From NCBI GenBank assembly GCA_030737875.1, contig CM060915.1, positions 629,240,786 through 629,304,785 on the forward strand: a stretch of 64,000 bases of DNA, written 5' to 3'. The DNA is from Allium sativum. Its lineage: Eukaryota > Streptophyta > Magnoliopsida > Asparagales > Amaryllidaceae. Made by a program: the position numbers and the translations under genes. Positions 1 through 11,892 of the stretch are shown here, one piece after another. Position 1 is the first letter of the stretch; the number at the start of each line of letters is the position of its first letter. A model generated the notes under the pieces. That model was given only the letters and a program-made list of their open reading frames with translations. It searched no databases and was not told the origin of the DNA.

Positions 1-972
1 TTCTCTGAGTATTTTATTTGCAACATATGGTAAATTCACTTACTCATAATCATATAAAAACATATAATGTATATATTATTTAGTGTGATAACGTGTATTT
101 GGAATATATTTATATTTTGAAAATGTATAAATTTTATGGGAAAAAAATAAACTGTTCAAAAAGATAAATATATTTATCTTTTCTCTACATTATTACATAA
201 ATAATGTTGAAAATGAAATATTCATTTAAAAGATAGATTTTTTTATAAAAAAAATTACATTACAAGTATATACAAAAATATAATTTCACAATTTATATTA
301 AAAAATTAATATGTTTTTTTTAAAAGATATAACCTATTTAAAAAGATAATTGTGTTTATCTTATTAAATATTATAAACATTAAAAAGATATATACATTTA
401 CCTTTATAAGACCATACATCAACTTTATATTGATAACGTAATAAATAAGATAAATACATATATCTTTTTAAACAAGTATTACGATTTACAATCAACAACA
501 TTTTGTAGACTATTTTTTTAATTTCATATTTAAAAAAGATAGTTGCTTCTATCTTTTCAAAAATAAACTTCATATTTTTAAAATAAATTGTATATATATG
601 TCATATGTTAATTGTATGTTGAAAATATACAATTTTTTTTTTAGAAAACATAACATTCAGTACATATTACAAAGTCAAGCTCAATTATGTGAATAACTTT
701 ATCATGCAATAGATATTCATTATCAAATTCATTAAAAAGTTTTCGACATCAGCCATCACAATATAATCGCAAAATTCAGTTAAACTTAAATTATTCTCAA
801 AAAAATAATATAATCAGTTATCTTTCTTCTACATCAGGATAATCTTAGTACTCATAATAAAACACCATTCATATTTTCGTTTCAAAACATACAAAATTAC
901 ACATCAAATTTAATCAACTCCCAAAATATGAAACATGGAAAAAAATATGAATAAAAACTGTACCTCACTACA
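1..972. other. AT-rich non-coding DNA downstream of the GRF relic
   Basis: Very AT-rich sequence with frequent stops in all frames and no recognisable protein. Its one notable property is a set of AAAAGATA...TATCTTTT imperfect palindromes, listed separately. It lies 3' of the minus-strand GRF pseudogene and may include its old 3' untranslated region. I see no LTR or transposase signature. Confidence 0.6.
159..560. repeat. Dispersed AAAAGATA/TATCTTTT palindromes
   Basis: A perfect 24-bp palindrome lies at 159-182 (arm AAAAGATAAATA). Related imperfect ones lie near 340-362, 445-471 and 532-556. The last has arms AAAAGATAG and CTATCTTTT around a 6-nt spacer, so an arm change is matched on the other side. 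Two more members lie near 2004-2033 and 2355-2389. The spacing is irregular, so this is a motif family rather than a tandem array. It could be a degraded repeat or simply biased AT-rich sequence. Confidence 0.5.
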
Positions 973-1557
973 TTACATTGCCATAAGTATACACAAAATA
1001 ATCCCAAACATGATCCATGACACAACTAAAGCTCTTGCAAAGATTTTTTTTCCTTTCTCATGATTTCCACATTTAAAGCACATTAAAGCCATCTCTACCT
1101 TCATATCAGCTACAATCTCATCAACTTTTGCCCTCTTTTGCTTTTGCTTTAGCAACTTTTCTTCAAGATTCTTCTTTTCCATGAGCAATTGTAATATATA
1201 ATTTTCTTTTTCCATCAATTTAACATTACTATCTTCCATTTTAGCATTGTTATTCATTTCAAGAACTTCTTCATGCTACATAAAAAACCCACAATCATCA
1301 TTCTGCACATATGCTAAATTCTCAACTTCAATGGCACTAAAAAATACATTAATCGGCAAACCAACTAAAAATACTTAATTTATACTTACAGGCCACATGG
1401 AGCAACCATAAAACTTCTTCCCCACATTCAACCCTGCCTTCACAGTCCTCAACTTTGGTGAGATTCTGTGGTGGCAAAGCTTAATTCCTGCTGCCGCTGT
1501 AGAATTTGAAGTAGAAATTGACGAAGTCTTCATTGAACTGGAAGATGGACAAATCAA
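973..1557 (-). pseudogene. GRF-type zinc-finger protein gene, nonsense-broken
   Basis: Two exons are visible. Exon 1 (1557-1390) begins with ATG, carries a serine-rich leader, then the first part of a GRF zinc finger with LCHHR and GKKFYGC. An 87-nt AT-rich intron (1389-1303) has GTAAGT and GCAG ends and joins in phase. Exon 2 (1302-973) continues with NDDCGFFM, the rest of the finger, then a Lys/Glu-rich coiled coil and a C-terminal hydrophobic segment of about 20 residues (WIMFGIILCILMAM at the end). The GRF motif normally reads CGFFxW; here the Trp codon is TAG (1278-1276), which cuts the protein inside the finger. The second Cys of the usual CxC is His. GRF fingers bind nucleic acid, and small GRF/coiled-coil/membrane proteins are common in plants, often near transposons. 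Family assignment is firm; partners and function are unknown. Confidence 0.75.
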
Positions 1558-2996
1558 TTACATTATGCGATATAATAATCATTATAAAAAAATAAACATA
1601 TTAAAACATAATACATGGTACATAGCATTTTTAAAAAATAAATAAGCATTTATTATTTATGAATAACTGAAATCACCATGTTAAAAATAAAGGAAACATA
1701 AAATTGCTAGAGTCAATTCATCATTTCTTTCCTTCTATTGTTTAATTTTGTTAGTTGAATATGTTTTATATGAAGGAAAAGTACAAATGTCAAAGATATC
1801 AAAATTAAATCATGCATAAAATACAAAAACTTAAATTCAAACATCTACAGGATATATGCTTTTATCTTTTCTATATGTTATTAAAATAATTTGTACATCT
1901 ATTTTAAGAATTTCTAATCAAAAGAAATTTTATACATATTTTTGACATGTACTAGTAACTATGATATCTAAGAATGACTTAATATTTTATTTCATTATTA
2001 TTAAAAAAAGATAAATGCATATATCTTTTTAAAATCATGTATACAGTAACATCCAGTACGTCAAATTAAATAACATTTAATCTTTTACAATATTTGTTTT
2101 GGATCAAATATACATATAACAATAAAAAATATGCAAAATGTTTTTTGGTTATCTTACATTAAGAAGGAGCATGGTTTTATATATAACATTTGTACCTATA
2201 CATTTAAATGCAATATTCTTTTAATATAAAAAGATTTTAGCTTCATTTGTAATTATACATTGAAATGCAGTTATAAGTGAAATCATATATCATTTTATAT
2301 CCCAATTATAATTTTATGTACAAAATCTCACCCATTTATCATTTCATATCATAATTTTATTAAAATGATATAATCATTTATCTTTTACGGATCATAAAAC
2401 ACCAAGAACTGAATAACAGGCTAACTGGTATGATTGCTCAAGTAAAAACTAAAGCTATAGCGTAAATACAAATATCATAATCTAAAGTAAATAATGCAAC
2501 TAAGTTAAATACACAATTAATTTTTAATCAGAAGAATACATTTCATAGTTCACTGATCGACCAAAACAAAATGAAAAATTCCTCTAATAGATCAATATTG
2601 CAAAACAAATAACATCGAATAGTTCAGTACAAAAAGTATACAAGAGCATGAAAAACGACATAAAACATCATATTGACAGTAATAAATAACAAATTAAAAA
2701 AAGACTAACCAAAAAACAAGCAATCCAACAGAAGAAAATTGCCTCAAAATTTTCCACAATTAAACTCGAACTTGATCTCAGAACAAACTAACGACTTTTT
2801 TCCCACTTTGAGTTCAGAAGAAACAGCGGCTTAATTTTAACCTAATTTCCACCGGCACATATTTTCTTAAGATACGATAGTTATTTCAGAAGACGAAGAC
2901 TCGTGTTTTAATTTTTGTCCTGGAAAATAAATATTTAATTAGCGTGTCCTACAAAATAATTGGGACCAAATGGTAGGCCCTTAAAGTAAATTTCCA
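1558..2996. other. AT-rich non-coding DNA upstream of the GRF relic
   Basis: No coding frame of interest. Two members of the AAAAGATA/TATCTTTT palindrome family lie near 2004-2033 and 2355-2389. On the minus strand this is upstream of the GRF start, so part may be its former promoter or 5' leader. Homology to element C's 3' non-coding region begins abruptly near 2997, which marks the broken end of element A. Confidence 0.55.
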
Positions 2997-3456
2997 CTAA
3001 GAAGAATGTATCCTAACATCCCACATCCATCTACTTAACCATCAATCACAGGCATCCATAGTCCTAAAAATAATATTTCTAATGCTTTCATGATCATATG
3101 CATAGTGTGTGTATATGTCCTTATCTAATGCAAAATCAGGCGGTCTACTGATTCAGTTGACCTCCTTAATGTGAATTATGTCAGTGCCATGAGTCCATCA
3201 TGTTTGCAATTATTCCTAATCGTACTTTATAACTTCTACGTGAGTACACAATCATTCATACAAATGCAAAATCCATATGATAACACATCAAGTTTCAATC
3301 CATATACAAATACATATACACATATGCAATATGAAAGTGACTGAGCCGATCTAGTACCTAATGTGTGTGTATATGCATCCACGAGTAACCACTAGCAACC
3401 ACTTGCCATAACATGTTTCAAATACATGTTTACATTCATTGGTTTCTACTTAAGGA
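2997..3456 (-). mobile_element. Element A: truncated 3' non-coding region
   Basis: Read on the minus strand this matches the region between the pol stop and 3' LTR of element C (27000-27540). Shared blocks include AGATCGGCTCAGTCACTT, the stretch around TCAACTGAATCAGTAGACCG, and the GATGTTAGGATA segment. Homology ends near 2997, before the polypurine tract and 3' LTR that C still has. Element A has therefore lost its 3' LTR through deletion or another rearrangement. Confidence 0.75.
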
Positions 3457-4687
3457 TCAAGAATAGGACCGAGGAAGTATACTTAAAAGATCGATACAAG
3501 CATGCATAAACTTATAAAAAGAGATCAAGGATGTACCCTCAAAAAGAAAAGGGTAGGCTGCACGTATATTGTCTTCAGTCTCCCAAGTCGCGTCTTCTTC
3601 AGTGTCACTCCATTGTACTTTAACTTGCTTGCCCTCACGATTACGTAGCTTCTTAACTTCTGTTCCCAAGATATGAGTTGGAACTCTTCTCACCGTCGCT
3701 TCTCGTTCCACTTCTACTTCTTCTAGTATGCTCGGCTCCACCACTTCCGCAGACTCATGTAAGCACTTTCGTAGATGAGAAACATGAAAAACATTATGAA
3801 CTCCGACCAATCTTTCGGGTAACTCTACTCTATAAGCCATTGTTCCAATCCTCTCAATGATAGGAAATGGCCCTACAAATCTTGGTGCCAAATTTCCTAC
3901 GGATATAAAGCGAATGACATTCTTCAAAGGAGATGCTTTAAGGAAAACCCTGTCTCCAACCTCAAACTCAAGGTCGGTCCTTCTTTTACCCGCATAGGAC
4001 TTCTGTCTATCTTGTGCGGTCTTCATTCGTCTTCGTATTAAGTCCACCTTTTCTGAAGTCTCCCTGATCATATCGGGCCCAAGTACGAGCTTGTCTGTAG
4101 ATTCCCACCAACAAGTTAGTGATCGGGATGGTCTTCCATATAAAGCCTCAAAGGGTGCCATGCCTATGGTGGCTTGGTAGCTATTGTTGTAGGCGAACTC
4201 CACCAAAGGAAGATGATCTTCCCACGTTCCTCCAAAATAAAGAATGCACAATCTCAAAAGATCTTATAATACTCTATTCACCCTTTCAGTCTGACCATCG
4301 GTTTGAGGGTGATAGGCAGTGCTTAAGCATAGCTGTGTGCCTACAGCCTCTTACAAACTCTTCCAAAATTCACTCGTAAAGATAGGATCTCGATCACTTA
4401 CTATGTTAGAGGGTATCCCATGCAGTCGAACTACTATGGATGCTAATGATGAGGCAGTCCTCCTACTCTTAACAGGTACAAAGTGAGCTTTTTAGTGATC
4501 CTGTCAACTATTACCCAAATACTGGTATTGCCCCTTCTTGACCTAGGCAACCCATTTATAAAGTCCATCGAAATGCTATCCCATTTCCACTGTGGGACTT
4601 CTTGAGGATAAAGCAGACCACTAGGCTTCTTCTGCTCCGCCTTGACTTTCTGGCATATTAAGCACTTAAAGACGAATTCAGCTACAT
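3457..4687 (-). pseudogene. Element A: integrase core to chromodomain, broken
   Basis: This is the 3' part of a Ty3/gypsy pol gene. From 4687 downward it encodes the integrase CLICQ zinc-ligand pair and the MDFINGLPRS segment with the first catalytic Asp. The frame is lost near 4470, shortly before the second catalytic Asp. An open 266-residue frame (4257-3457) then carries the [23 protein letters not shown] integrase segment and ends in a chromodomain-like tail (KVQWSDTEEDATWETEDNI). The sequence closely resembles element C. At 4687 it is interrupted by B's LTR, and it resumes at 39951 in the same gene. It is a fragment of the same original pol gene and is non-functional. Confidence 0.85.
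4683..4687. repeat. TSD of element B, left copy (tacat)
   Basis: The five bases tacat directly precede B's first LTR base and recur at 39951-39955 directly after its last. On the minus strand both flanks join into one continuous integrase sequence of element A. Confidence 0.9.
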
Positions 4688-5395
4688 TGTAACGTCCCAT
4701 AAATTTCAACAACTGCAATATAACTTTAATTAAAGATTTAACTAATAATGATCAATTCTGTTGATATCGAGATTAGGAATCGAATGTATAGTTTTGAGTA
4801 TGAATTGAATATTTAATTCGAAACAGTTGGTTTGAAAACAAATATTTATTGTTGAATATTTGTATTGAATTTAATTGGACATTTGAATTAGATTTGGAAT
4901 ATGACTGAAAAATATAAATGGTTAAATTTAAAAATATACCCTATTAATAATAATAAATTAGGGAATTTTATTTATGGAAAATGTATTGAAAATTGGCTTG
5001 GTATGTATGTATTTGTCAATGCAAAAAAATTGAAATTTTACGTTTCAATTTGGAAACAAACAGATTCATTAATGAACAAATGGAATTAAATCGCTGAACT
5101 GACAAATAATATAAAATTTAAAATAACGTTGTAAACAGACGGAGTCGGTTTACAACTAGAATAATTTTATAGGATTCAGAACGCGGAAACGAAGGGGTAC
5201 ATATGATTTTTGTCACGTTTGAAAGGTGTGTTGGTGGTACGAATTTAGGGCGTTACGTGATAATTCGCAGTACAGTTAAATATTAAAGTATACACTAATG
5301 TAACCCACACCAGATAAATATGCGTCGACCTTTCTGCTGAATTTGCGCAGACCCTTTAATCTAGTGATTTTACGTTGTGCTTATCTTTTCTTCTC

Positions 5396-5403
5396 TATAA
5401 AAG
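5396..5403 (+). promoter_or_regulatory. TATA box of B 5' LTR
   Basis: TATAAAAG in a pyrimidine-rich setting, about 700 bp into the LTR. The 3' LTR has TATAAAAA at the matching place (36400-36407). Transcription would begin roughly 30 bp downstream, near the CTCAGCAC context. Confidence 0.6.
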
Positions 5404-5831
5404 TCATCCTGTCCCCTTTATCCTCAGCACAAAAACAAAGTTTCTTTCCAATTTTATTGGCATCTTCCCTAAATTGCACGCCCCCCAATTTAATGGCAGC
5501 CGAATGATTCTTTTTCCCAAATCAAAAGAAAAGTGTTATTTCGCCAAACAGCTTCTCTCCAATTCAATTTTTATGATCTTCGAAATAAATATGCTTCATT
5601 TCCAAATCAGAGAAAGAAATTATCTTTCCCCAAAAATTTGTTCGGCGTCGATCTTCTACACGGCCTCCCGGACCTGCACGCAAATCAAGGTCAGAAGCCC
5701 ACGTCCTCGCGGTGTATATTCTCCTCGGTCGAAGCAGCGCATGGAACCGCCACCGAAACACACACACCGTCTCTGAAGCCTCGACCGAAGCCAGCACCCA
5801 GTCCGTCACATGCGCTTTTCTTCTACTGCAG

Positions 5832-5844
5832 GTGAGCATCTCAC
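5832..5844 (+). other. Candidate 5' splice site in B 5' LTR
   Basis: CAG then GTGAGCATCTCAC. It combines a good plant donor (AG|GTGAG) with a small palindrome (GTGAG...CTCAC). It ends a GC-richer block that starts after the TATA box. The 3' LTR keeps it at 36842. The equivalent motif occurs at the same relative place in D, Y and X. Confidence 0.5.
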
Positions 5845-7586
5845 TCACGATTAATCTCAGTTTCTTGTGAATTTATTTCAACTTAAGCTGAAACATAAAT
5901 AGTTGATTTTGGGGTTTGTTTATTGGCAACCTTGCGATTGTTTGATTCATCTTAATCTATTTGATGATTGTCCCCGTCACTTTGCTGCAATTTTATTTTG
6001 GAGGGGAACGTATGGTGATATTAAGTAGTATATAGCATAGAATGCACATGCCATGCTTTCATGTTCGACCGGTTATCTTTTAACTCGGAACATACTTGTA
6101 AACTTGTCATACTTTGTCAATACTGGCCTAAAGAAGGAAGACATTATCATGTTTAAACCTGAAGTTTGGGCTGAATTTATATTAACTCGGTAAAATGATT
6201 TGCGTGCTTATTTGATCTCGCCTGTTTTGAAAGGATGGTGCACCTTTATTTTAGAAAAGGATATTAGCTGACATGTCACTTGCAAAATTTTGTTGAGTCA
6301 GTATGACCTCATTAGCATACAAGAAAATCATTGCTTCATGAGACACGTATATATACAAGGATTGACGATGACCTCGTTGTACAGTGCGCCTGTTGCCTCA
6401 CATTATTATTGTTCAAAAGAGATAATACATTTTATACATTTCAAAAAAAAGAAAGTTTTCTGAGCAAACCATCCCACAACCATCTGGTGATTTACTGAAT
6501 TATGCATTGGGTAGAAACTAATAAATTGATATATTATATCACCACTAATGTGTTTTGTCTTTGATGAGCATGGCTCTTTCTAAACATATAATTCTCCCTT
6601 CCAGCCTTTTTCAAGTAACCGAGTAAAATTATGGCAGTATCTGAACTTGATCGGTTGGTGTATAGATTGAACATTTATTTGTTTGTTTTATAAAGAGCAT
6701 CCTTTTAACTTTGTGTTGCATGTGAATTCATTGAAGGCAGTAATCTCAGCATGAATGATCATTTCATTATTAACTCGCATAATGGTAGATTTTATAAAAA
6801 AATGATAATTAATCTGAAGATGGTTTAGCAAAATGGATAGTTGAATATAATAAAACAATGAAATATTTGCATAACAAAAGATGTTTAATCATTTTTTTTA
6901 TAATTGGCAGAGAAAACTTTACCATGTCTAACCAGTATCATCTAGAAACTACAGAGTAATTCAAGCTCACCGTATCATATTGTTAAGAAAAATAGCATAA
7001 CAATTGTTTTCATGAGGATGATATAAATAATGATCTCTGGTTTAGAAATAGCTTGATGTTGGATGCATAAAATGAGAAAATTGTACTTCTTAATGTCATA
7101 TTGCACGTTTACTTGTGCAGTATGTATATGGACATATTTTCGTTGCTCGGGAACATGCATCAAGGCTTGTGCCTTATTCGTAATACCGAAACCTGGGTAT
7201 TTGGGTAATGCAATGAGAAATATACACACATATGTTTGGCTATGATTTCATGACATACTGACCATATATCACTTATATCACTGGCTCGATCTGTTCTGCA
7301 CCCCTTGATTTACCTGAGTGGTTTCATTTCCTTTCCTGGTTGCTATATTAGTGTAGTCATGACTTATATATGTCCATATGTATCACCATATGTATAGACC
7401 TGTATTTGATTTTGGGTTGAACTGATAAGTAGTTATATATGGGATTTACAGTTGAAATTGCTAACCTATCACGATGCCTTGTATATGGAAAAATAAGCAC
7501 ACGTTTGGCAACCTACTTAGCTTTTAAATACTGGGAAAAAAAGAAAAATGAATATTGAATACCTAGTTTTTTCCATCCCATATCCG

Positions 7587-7591
7587 CACAG
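7587..7591. repeat. TSD of solo LTR X, left copy (cacag)
   Basis: The cacag here and at 18756-18760 flank X. The undisturbed 3' LTR of B reads ccgcacagtgtgac at the same site, which confirms the insertion point. Confidence 0.85.
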
Positions 7592-7900
7592 TTTGACGAC
7601 CCCATTTCCCGTACAGACGGAGACAAGGGTTATCTTTGGAATATAACACAAAAACAGATAATAGCAGAACAGAGTTAAATAAATACACCAGATAATGAAC
7701 AATAGAATATACTGGATAAACGTAATCATCAGAGTTACACAGTATACAAGATCATACTTAGTACAGATACAGTTCAGCTATACATAAATGTCTACATCGG
7801 AAACAAACAAAATATGTACAATAGGAGCTAAACAGCATAAAAAGAGATAAATAATAGAATCCATCTTCAGCTCCAGCTATCCAGAGAAAGCCAGCTAAAC

Positions 7901-7902
7901 CT
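7901..7902 (-). other. Candidate 3' splice site in X
   Basis: On the minus strand TTGTATTCAG precedes the last 309 nt of the LTR. It follows the conserved ACGGGCAG block that also precedes the candidate acceptors in D and Y. Confidence 0.35.
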
Positions 7903-8126
7903 GAATACAAGGCTGCCCGTGTAGAAAAAGGGGCACCCGAGTTTGAAAGTGAAACAAACTATGAGTCAGTCATGGGACTGGTATGAGAAATCTACTCAAC
8001 ACATTTATAATATGGCTAATCACAGGACCACGCCACATTCGTGGAACGGGTTTACTCCTTTGGATTGCCAGTGCTTTAAAAACAAATCTTTCTTTTAAAC
8101 ATCGCAATGCTTTTTATAAAAATGAA

Positions 8127-8199
8127 GCCATTATAAGACTCAGTTCCCCATCACACAATGCAACGCAAACCGGAGGATAGAGTTTTACCTTATAATGAC
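8127..8199 (-). ncRNA. Pre-acceptor stem structure in X
   Basis: The arms (8189-8199 and 8127-8137, read on minus) are GTCATTATAAG and CTTATAATGGC, pairing 11 bp with one G-U. The enclosed sequence includes CTATCCTCCGG and GCGTTGCATT, shared with D. The corresponding stems in D and Y have different arms that still pair. Confidence 0.5.
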
Positions 8200-9232
8200 C
8201 AAAATATGGTTGATACGAATAAAACAAAAGCAATTGATATTATTACTAGTGTTTACATGTTTCAAAACAACTTCGAATCATAACTATCAATCATAGACGG
8301 CATGGGTACCATATATCATATCGCCATATATATATATACAATCAAAACCGCACGATGTCGTATTTGGAAATTGGATTTCCGTCATGAACCAAGGCAAAAG
8401 ATAGTCCTTACCGACTTCGAGACAATCTAGCCCATGTCTCAGGGTCAGAGCGCATTGACCCTTTGGATCGTCAGGGCCGGTCCACCGATGTGGATTATTA
8501 TACCTGAACACTACGTTTCCCAGGCCTTTGGGGCATAAATGAGCCAACGAATGACTCCATCGGACCCGGATCGTCCGATCAAACCGAGGTGCCTCGCAAC
8601 AGCAACAACCACATAAGTCAAACTCGTCAGGGCGTGTAAAAGCACTGACGCCACTTCTAGCTAGAAAGAAACGCAGGCCCTCCCTGATGTCCTCTCCCGT
8701 TTCTGGTTCATACCGGGGTGTGAGGCTCGCGATTTTACGTTATACACAAAGCTACGCCACACAGGCGGGGCTTTGATCATGACCACAAGACTTTGCTTTT
8801 CAACAAAAGCCCTGATCACTGCATCTTAGCATGCCACACAGGCAATTCACACCGTGCAACTGATGGCTATCAATCACACAGAATAAATTCCAATGTCAGA
8901 CACACTGTCCATTTGCAAGTCCGTTCTGGGTCTGAACGAAACCGGAGGCACTAAATACCTCGCAAACCCATCGATCACCACGTACGTCTGGACGATCACC
9001 ACTCATTATCCATATTTCGGGATGCCTCCCAGTCAGGAACTCGGTTACCATCCAAACGAGGTGAAGATCTCCGGTCTTCGACCACCGTCTTTATCTTCGA
9101 TTTCTTATCGTCGATTCAGTTATTCAGAATGGGATAAACCTGGTCTTTCTGAGCAACTCGCGGATAAAATAAACAAGTGCAACACTAACATATACACGCA
9201 TCATTTCAATTCATTAGTCACTAACCGGCAAT

Positions 9233-9237
9233 CAGTA
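9233..9237. repeat. TSD of solo LTR Y, left copy (cagta)
   Basis: The cagta here and at 15323-15327 flank Y exactly at its TGTAAT start and GTTACA end. Confidence 0.85.
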
Positions 9238-9960
9238 TGTAATGACCCGCACTGTCAGAGGTATTATAATTAATTAATTTAATTATATATATCGTGATGT
9301 AGTGAATTAAATAGAGGTTTAATTAAATAATATGGAATAATTAATTTAATTAAATAATTAAATAATATATTTAATTCAGAAATAATCAAAAATATTGGAA
9401 ATCACAATATTCTGTGAACGGGGTCGTCCCTTAGATTTAATTCAGCTTAGAGTTGAATTATATTGACGAATATATTCAATCGACGACAGTTTGAACGTAT
9501 AATTTTATTATAATTTAAAATCGAGCTTGAAATGGCGCTGCAGTTCGCGATTTGGCGATTTGAACTTCAACTGAATGTACAGGATTCGTTTTAAACCGGA
9601 TTTCTGTGAAATAAGAAACGTGTGGAGCTGGTGGAGTATATCTTTCTAGTGGAAGAGAAAAATCGGGATTTCGTCGTGTAGATTTTGATGTATGTCCAAA
9701 TCAAATTTTAGAAAAGTCGTTGTGGAATTCCTTTATAGTTTATAAAGGAATTATTTATATTTTAAAAAAGGAATTTCAATGTAAATTGAATATCGAATCA
9801 ATCTGGACTCGGAATAGCGAGTATACAAATATACTGGAGCTGTATGATATTCCTCGGTGAATATATACGAGAATATATATATATATTTATATTTAATTTT
9901 ATTTAAATATATTTATTTAAATGGGTCATTCAGAGCTCTAAAAATAGCCGGTTTTGCAAA

Positions 9961-10162
9961 CGAAGTCGGAATTCGATGAAACTAATTTTGTTGGATCCGC
10001 AATGTCAAATAATTGTTAGATTTCCAGTTTCGTGATTTTTAGAGTCACTGTGTGGCCGTACGGATTTTTAGAGCGAAAAACAGTCAGTATTTTGACGGTT
10101 AAAAATACGCTGTGTGAGCATACGAAGTCGGAATTCGATGAAACCAGTTTCGTTGGGACCGT
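9961..10162 (+). repeat. U3 repeat GAAGTCGGAATTCGATGAAAC, two copies in Y
   Basis: Two copies (from about 9961 and 10122) read GAAGTCGGAATTCGATGAAAC followed by CAGTTTCGTTGG or a variant. The GAAAC/GTTTC part is a short palindrome. The motif also occurs upstream of the TATA box in D (49857-49895, 57504-57542) and, reversed, in X (near 18160-18200 and 18325-18360). It is a candidate enhancer element for this family of giant LTRs. Confidence 0.5.
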
Positions 10163-10302
10163 AATGTCGAACTCTAGCTACATGTCCAGTTTCGTGATTT
10201 TCAGGTATCGCGTATGTTCGTAGGAATTTTTAAAGGGTAGAAATGAATATAAAATGAATAAAAATAAAATATCTCTTCATAAATATCTAACTATTTTTCC
10301 TT

Positions 10303-10310
10303 TATAAATT
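10303..10310 (+). promoter_or_regulatory. TATA box of Y
   Basis: TATAAATT follows a T-rich run and precedes a C-rich GCCTACCCCC stretch. The predicted start lies near 10335 and begins the leader that ends at the 11103 donor. Confidence 0.5.
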
Positions 10311-11102
10311 GCCTACCCCCAAACTCTTAAGACCTAAGTTCAACATCTTCAGCAAACTAAAAATGCGCCGCCACTTTACTTTCAGACAAACCAAGAACGC
10401 AGAGAAACAATTCACAAGAAAATCCAAACAATACAAAAGAAAAATCCTAAAATCCTCTAATACGTATATTCAGGTTCACATCAGCTTTCTCTTCGATCTT
10501 GTGTGTTTATTGTTGAGCTCGACGTCGACTGTCTCGGTTGCGGAAATGAACAGATTTCTAGGGTTGGGTATTGTGGGCATTGTGAGCATCAATGGGTAAA
10601 TCAGTTGTCATAGTTGAATTAGTGGGAGTGAGGTGCACCTCGTGTGCGATTTTTGATGAATTCGAACACGAAAGACGTCGATACTGGGTGGCGTTGACTG
10701 AGGTAGTCGCGTCCAATAGGTAGGGCGAGCTGGGAGTTGTTGTGTGAAGGACGGAGAGCTCGGGAAGGAGGTTCTAATGGTGGTTTTGTCATCGGTTTTA
10801 GTGGAGTGAGGATGGAGAAAATGGTGGAGGAAGATTCGGCTATGGCATTGTGAGGAGCAGGATTTGGCACGGCACTTTTGGGAAGAAGGGATTTTAAACC
10901 GGTCGTGGGTATTCAAGGGGAATGGGCCGGGTTTTTGGAAATATGAATTTCGAACGGTTGGATCCGTCAGGATCGTATGGACGAGAGCTTCACAATGAAG
11001 CTGACTGGATGTGGATTGGGGCTCATATGAATTTACAGCGAAATAAACTGTTTGATTCAAATCAAACAACAGTTTATCGTTCTTTAGCGATGAACTGCCA
11101 AT

Positions 11103-11117
11103 GTGAGTAAATCTCAC
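11103..11117 (+). other. Candidate 5' splice site and palindrome in Y
   Basis: GTGAGTAAATCTCAC is a strong donor (GTGAGT) inside a GTGAG/CTCAC palindrome. It is equivalent to 50742 in D, 5832 in B and 17308 (minus) in X. Confidence 0.5.
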
Positions 11118-11892
11118 TAACTCTAAACAGTTTATAATTTCATGTTGTATCTTTAGAACTGTTAGGAATTGTCTGATTTACTGTGTGTTGATTGTTTGAT
11201 TGAACTGCTAGTCAGTTAGTTAAATTTCTATATTGATTCTGTTTAACAGAATATATCATATGGAACTGAAAGTGATGTTATCTATATTGTCTAACATCTG
11301 TGATGCAGGGAAACAGGTTGGAGGAATCCGACTGGATTCCTCAACAGTTATTTTATTGTTTTTCGTATATTTTGATATATGATGTGAATTATAACCTGTT
11401 GTTGATTGTGTGTGTATGGACGATATTGAACATCGTGATTTGATATGATTGAATACCATAACATACGGTATGTTGATAAGGAGATTTTCAAAGTGATATT
11501 GAAAACAGAGATATTTATAAATTGAAATATTTATAAATAAGGAATATTTATAAATGGGAATATTTATAAATAGGAAGTATTTTAAAAAGGAAATAAATTC
11601 AAAACATTTTCTTTTTGAATGGAAAGGCCTGTGTGGCGAGCTTGGGGATTTTCCCGATGCTCCCGATACAAAGGAGGTTATGGCGAATTTTCCCGGGAAT
11701 TTAAGGAGTTAGAATATTTCAAGAATAAATTTGAAAAGGAAATATTTGTAAACCATTTACAAATAGTATTGGAAAGGAAACATTATAAAAAGGGAAATCA
11801 TTTTTAAAGGGTAGAACCGTTATTTAAAAGTAAATCTTTTCCAATGAATAAAACGTTGTTAAAAAGGAAATCTTTATAAAGTGAATAAAGTA

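Larger units (their letters stand above)
4688..7591 (+). repeat. Element B 5' LTR, segment 1
   Basis: It matches the 3' LTR from 35684 to about 38322. It is cut after cacag (7587-7591) by solo LTR X and resumes at 18756. Relative to the 3' LTR it contains about 280 extra bases between two ttcatg copies (near 6060 and 6335). The 3' LTR therefore probably lost this stretch by recombination between short direct repeats. Confidence 0.85.

Noticed and set aside
5375..5776. 133-residue frame in B's 5' LTR leader
   Set aside because: The 3' LTR copy (36376-36880) splits it into several frames, so it is a non-coding leader exon.
10608..11117. 169-residue minus-strand frame in Y
   Set aside because: Antisense to the GC-richer leader between TATA box and donor; composition-driven, no recognisable domain.
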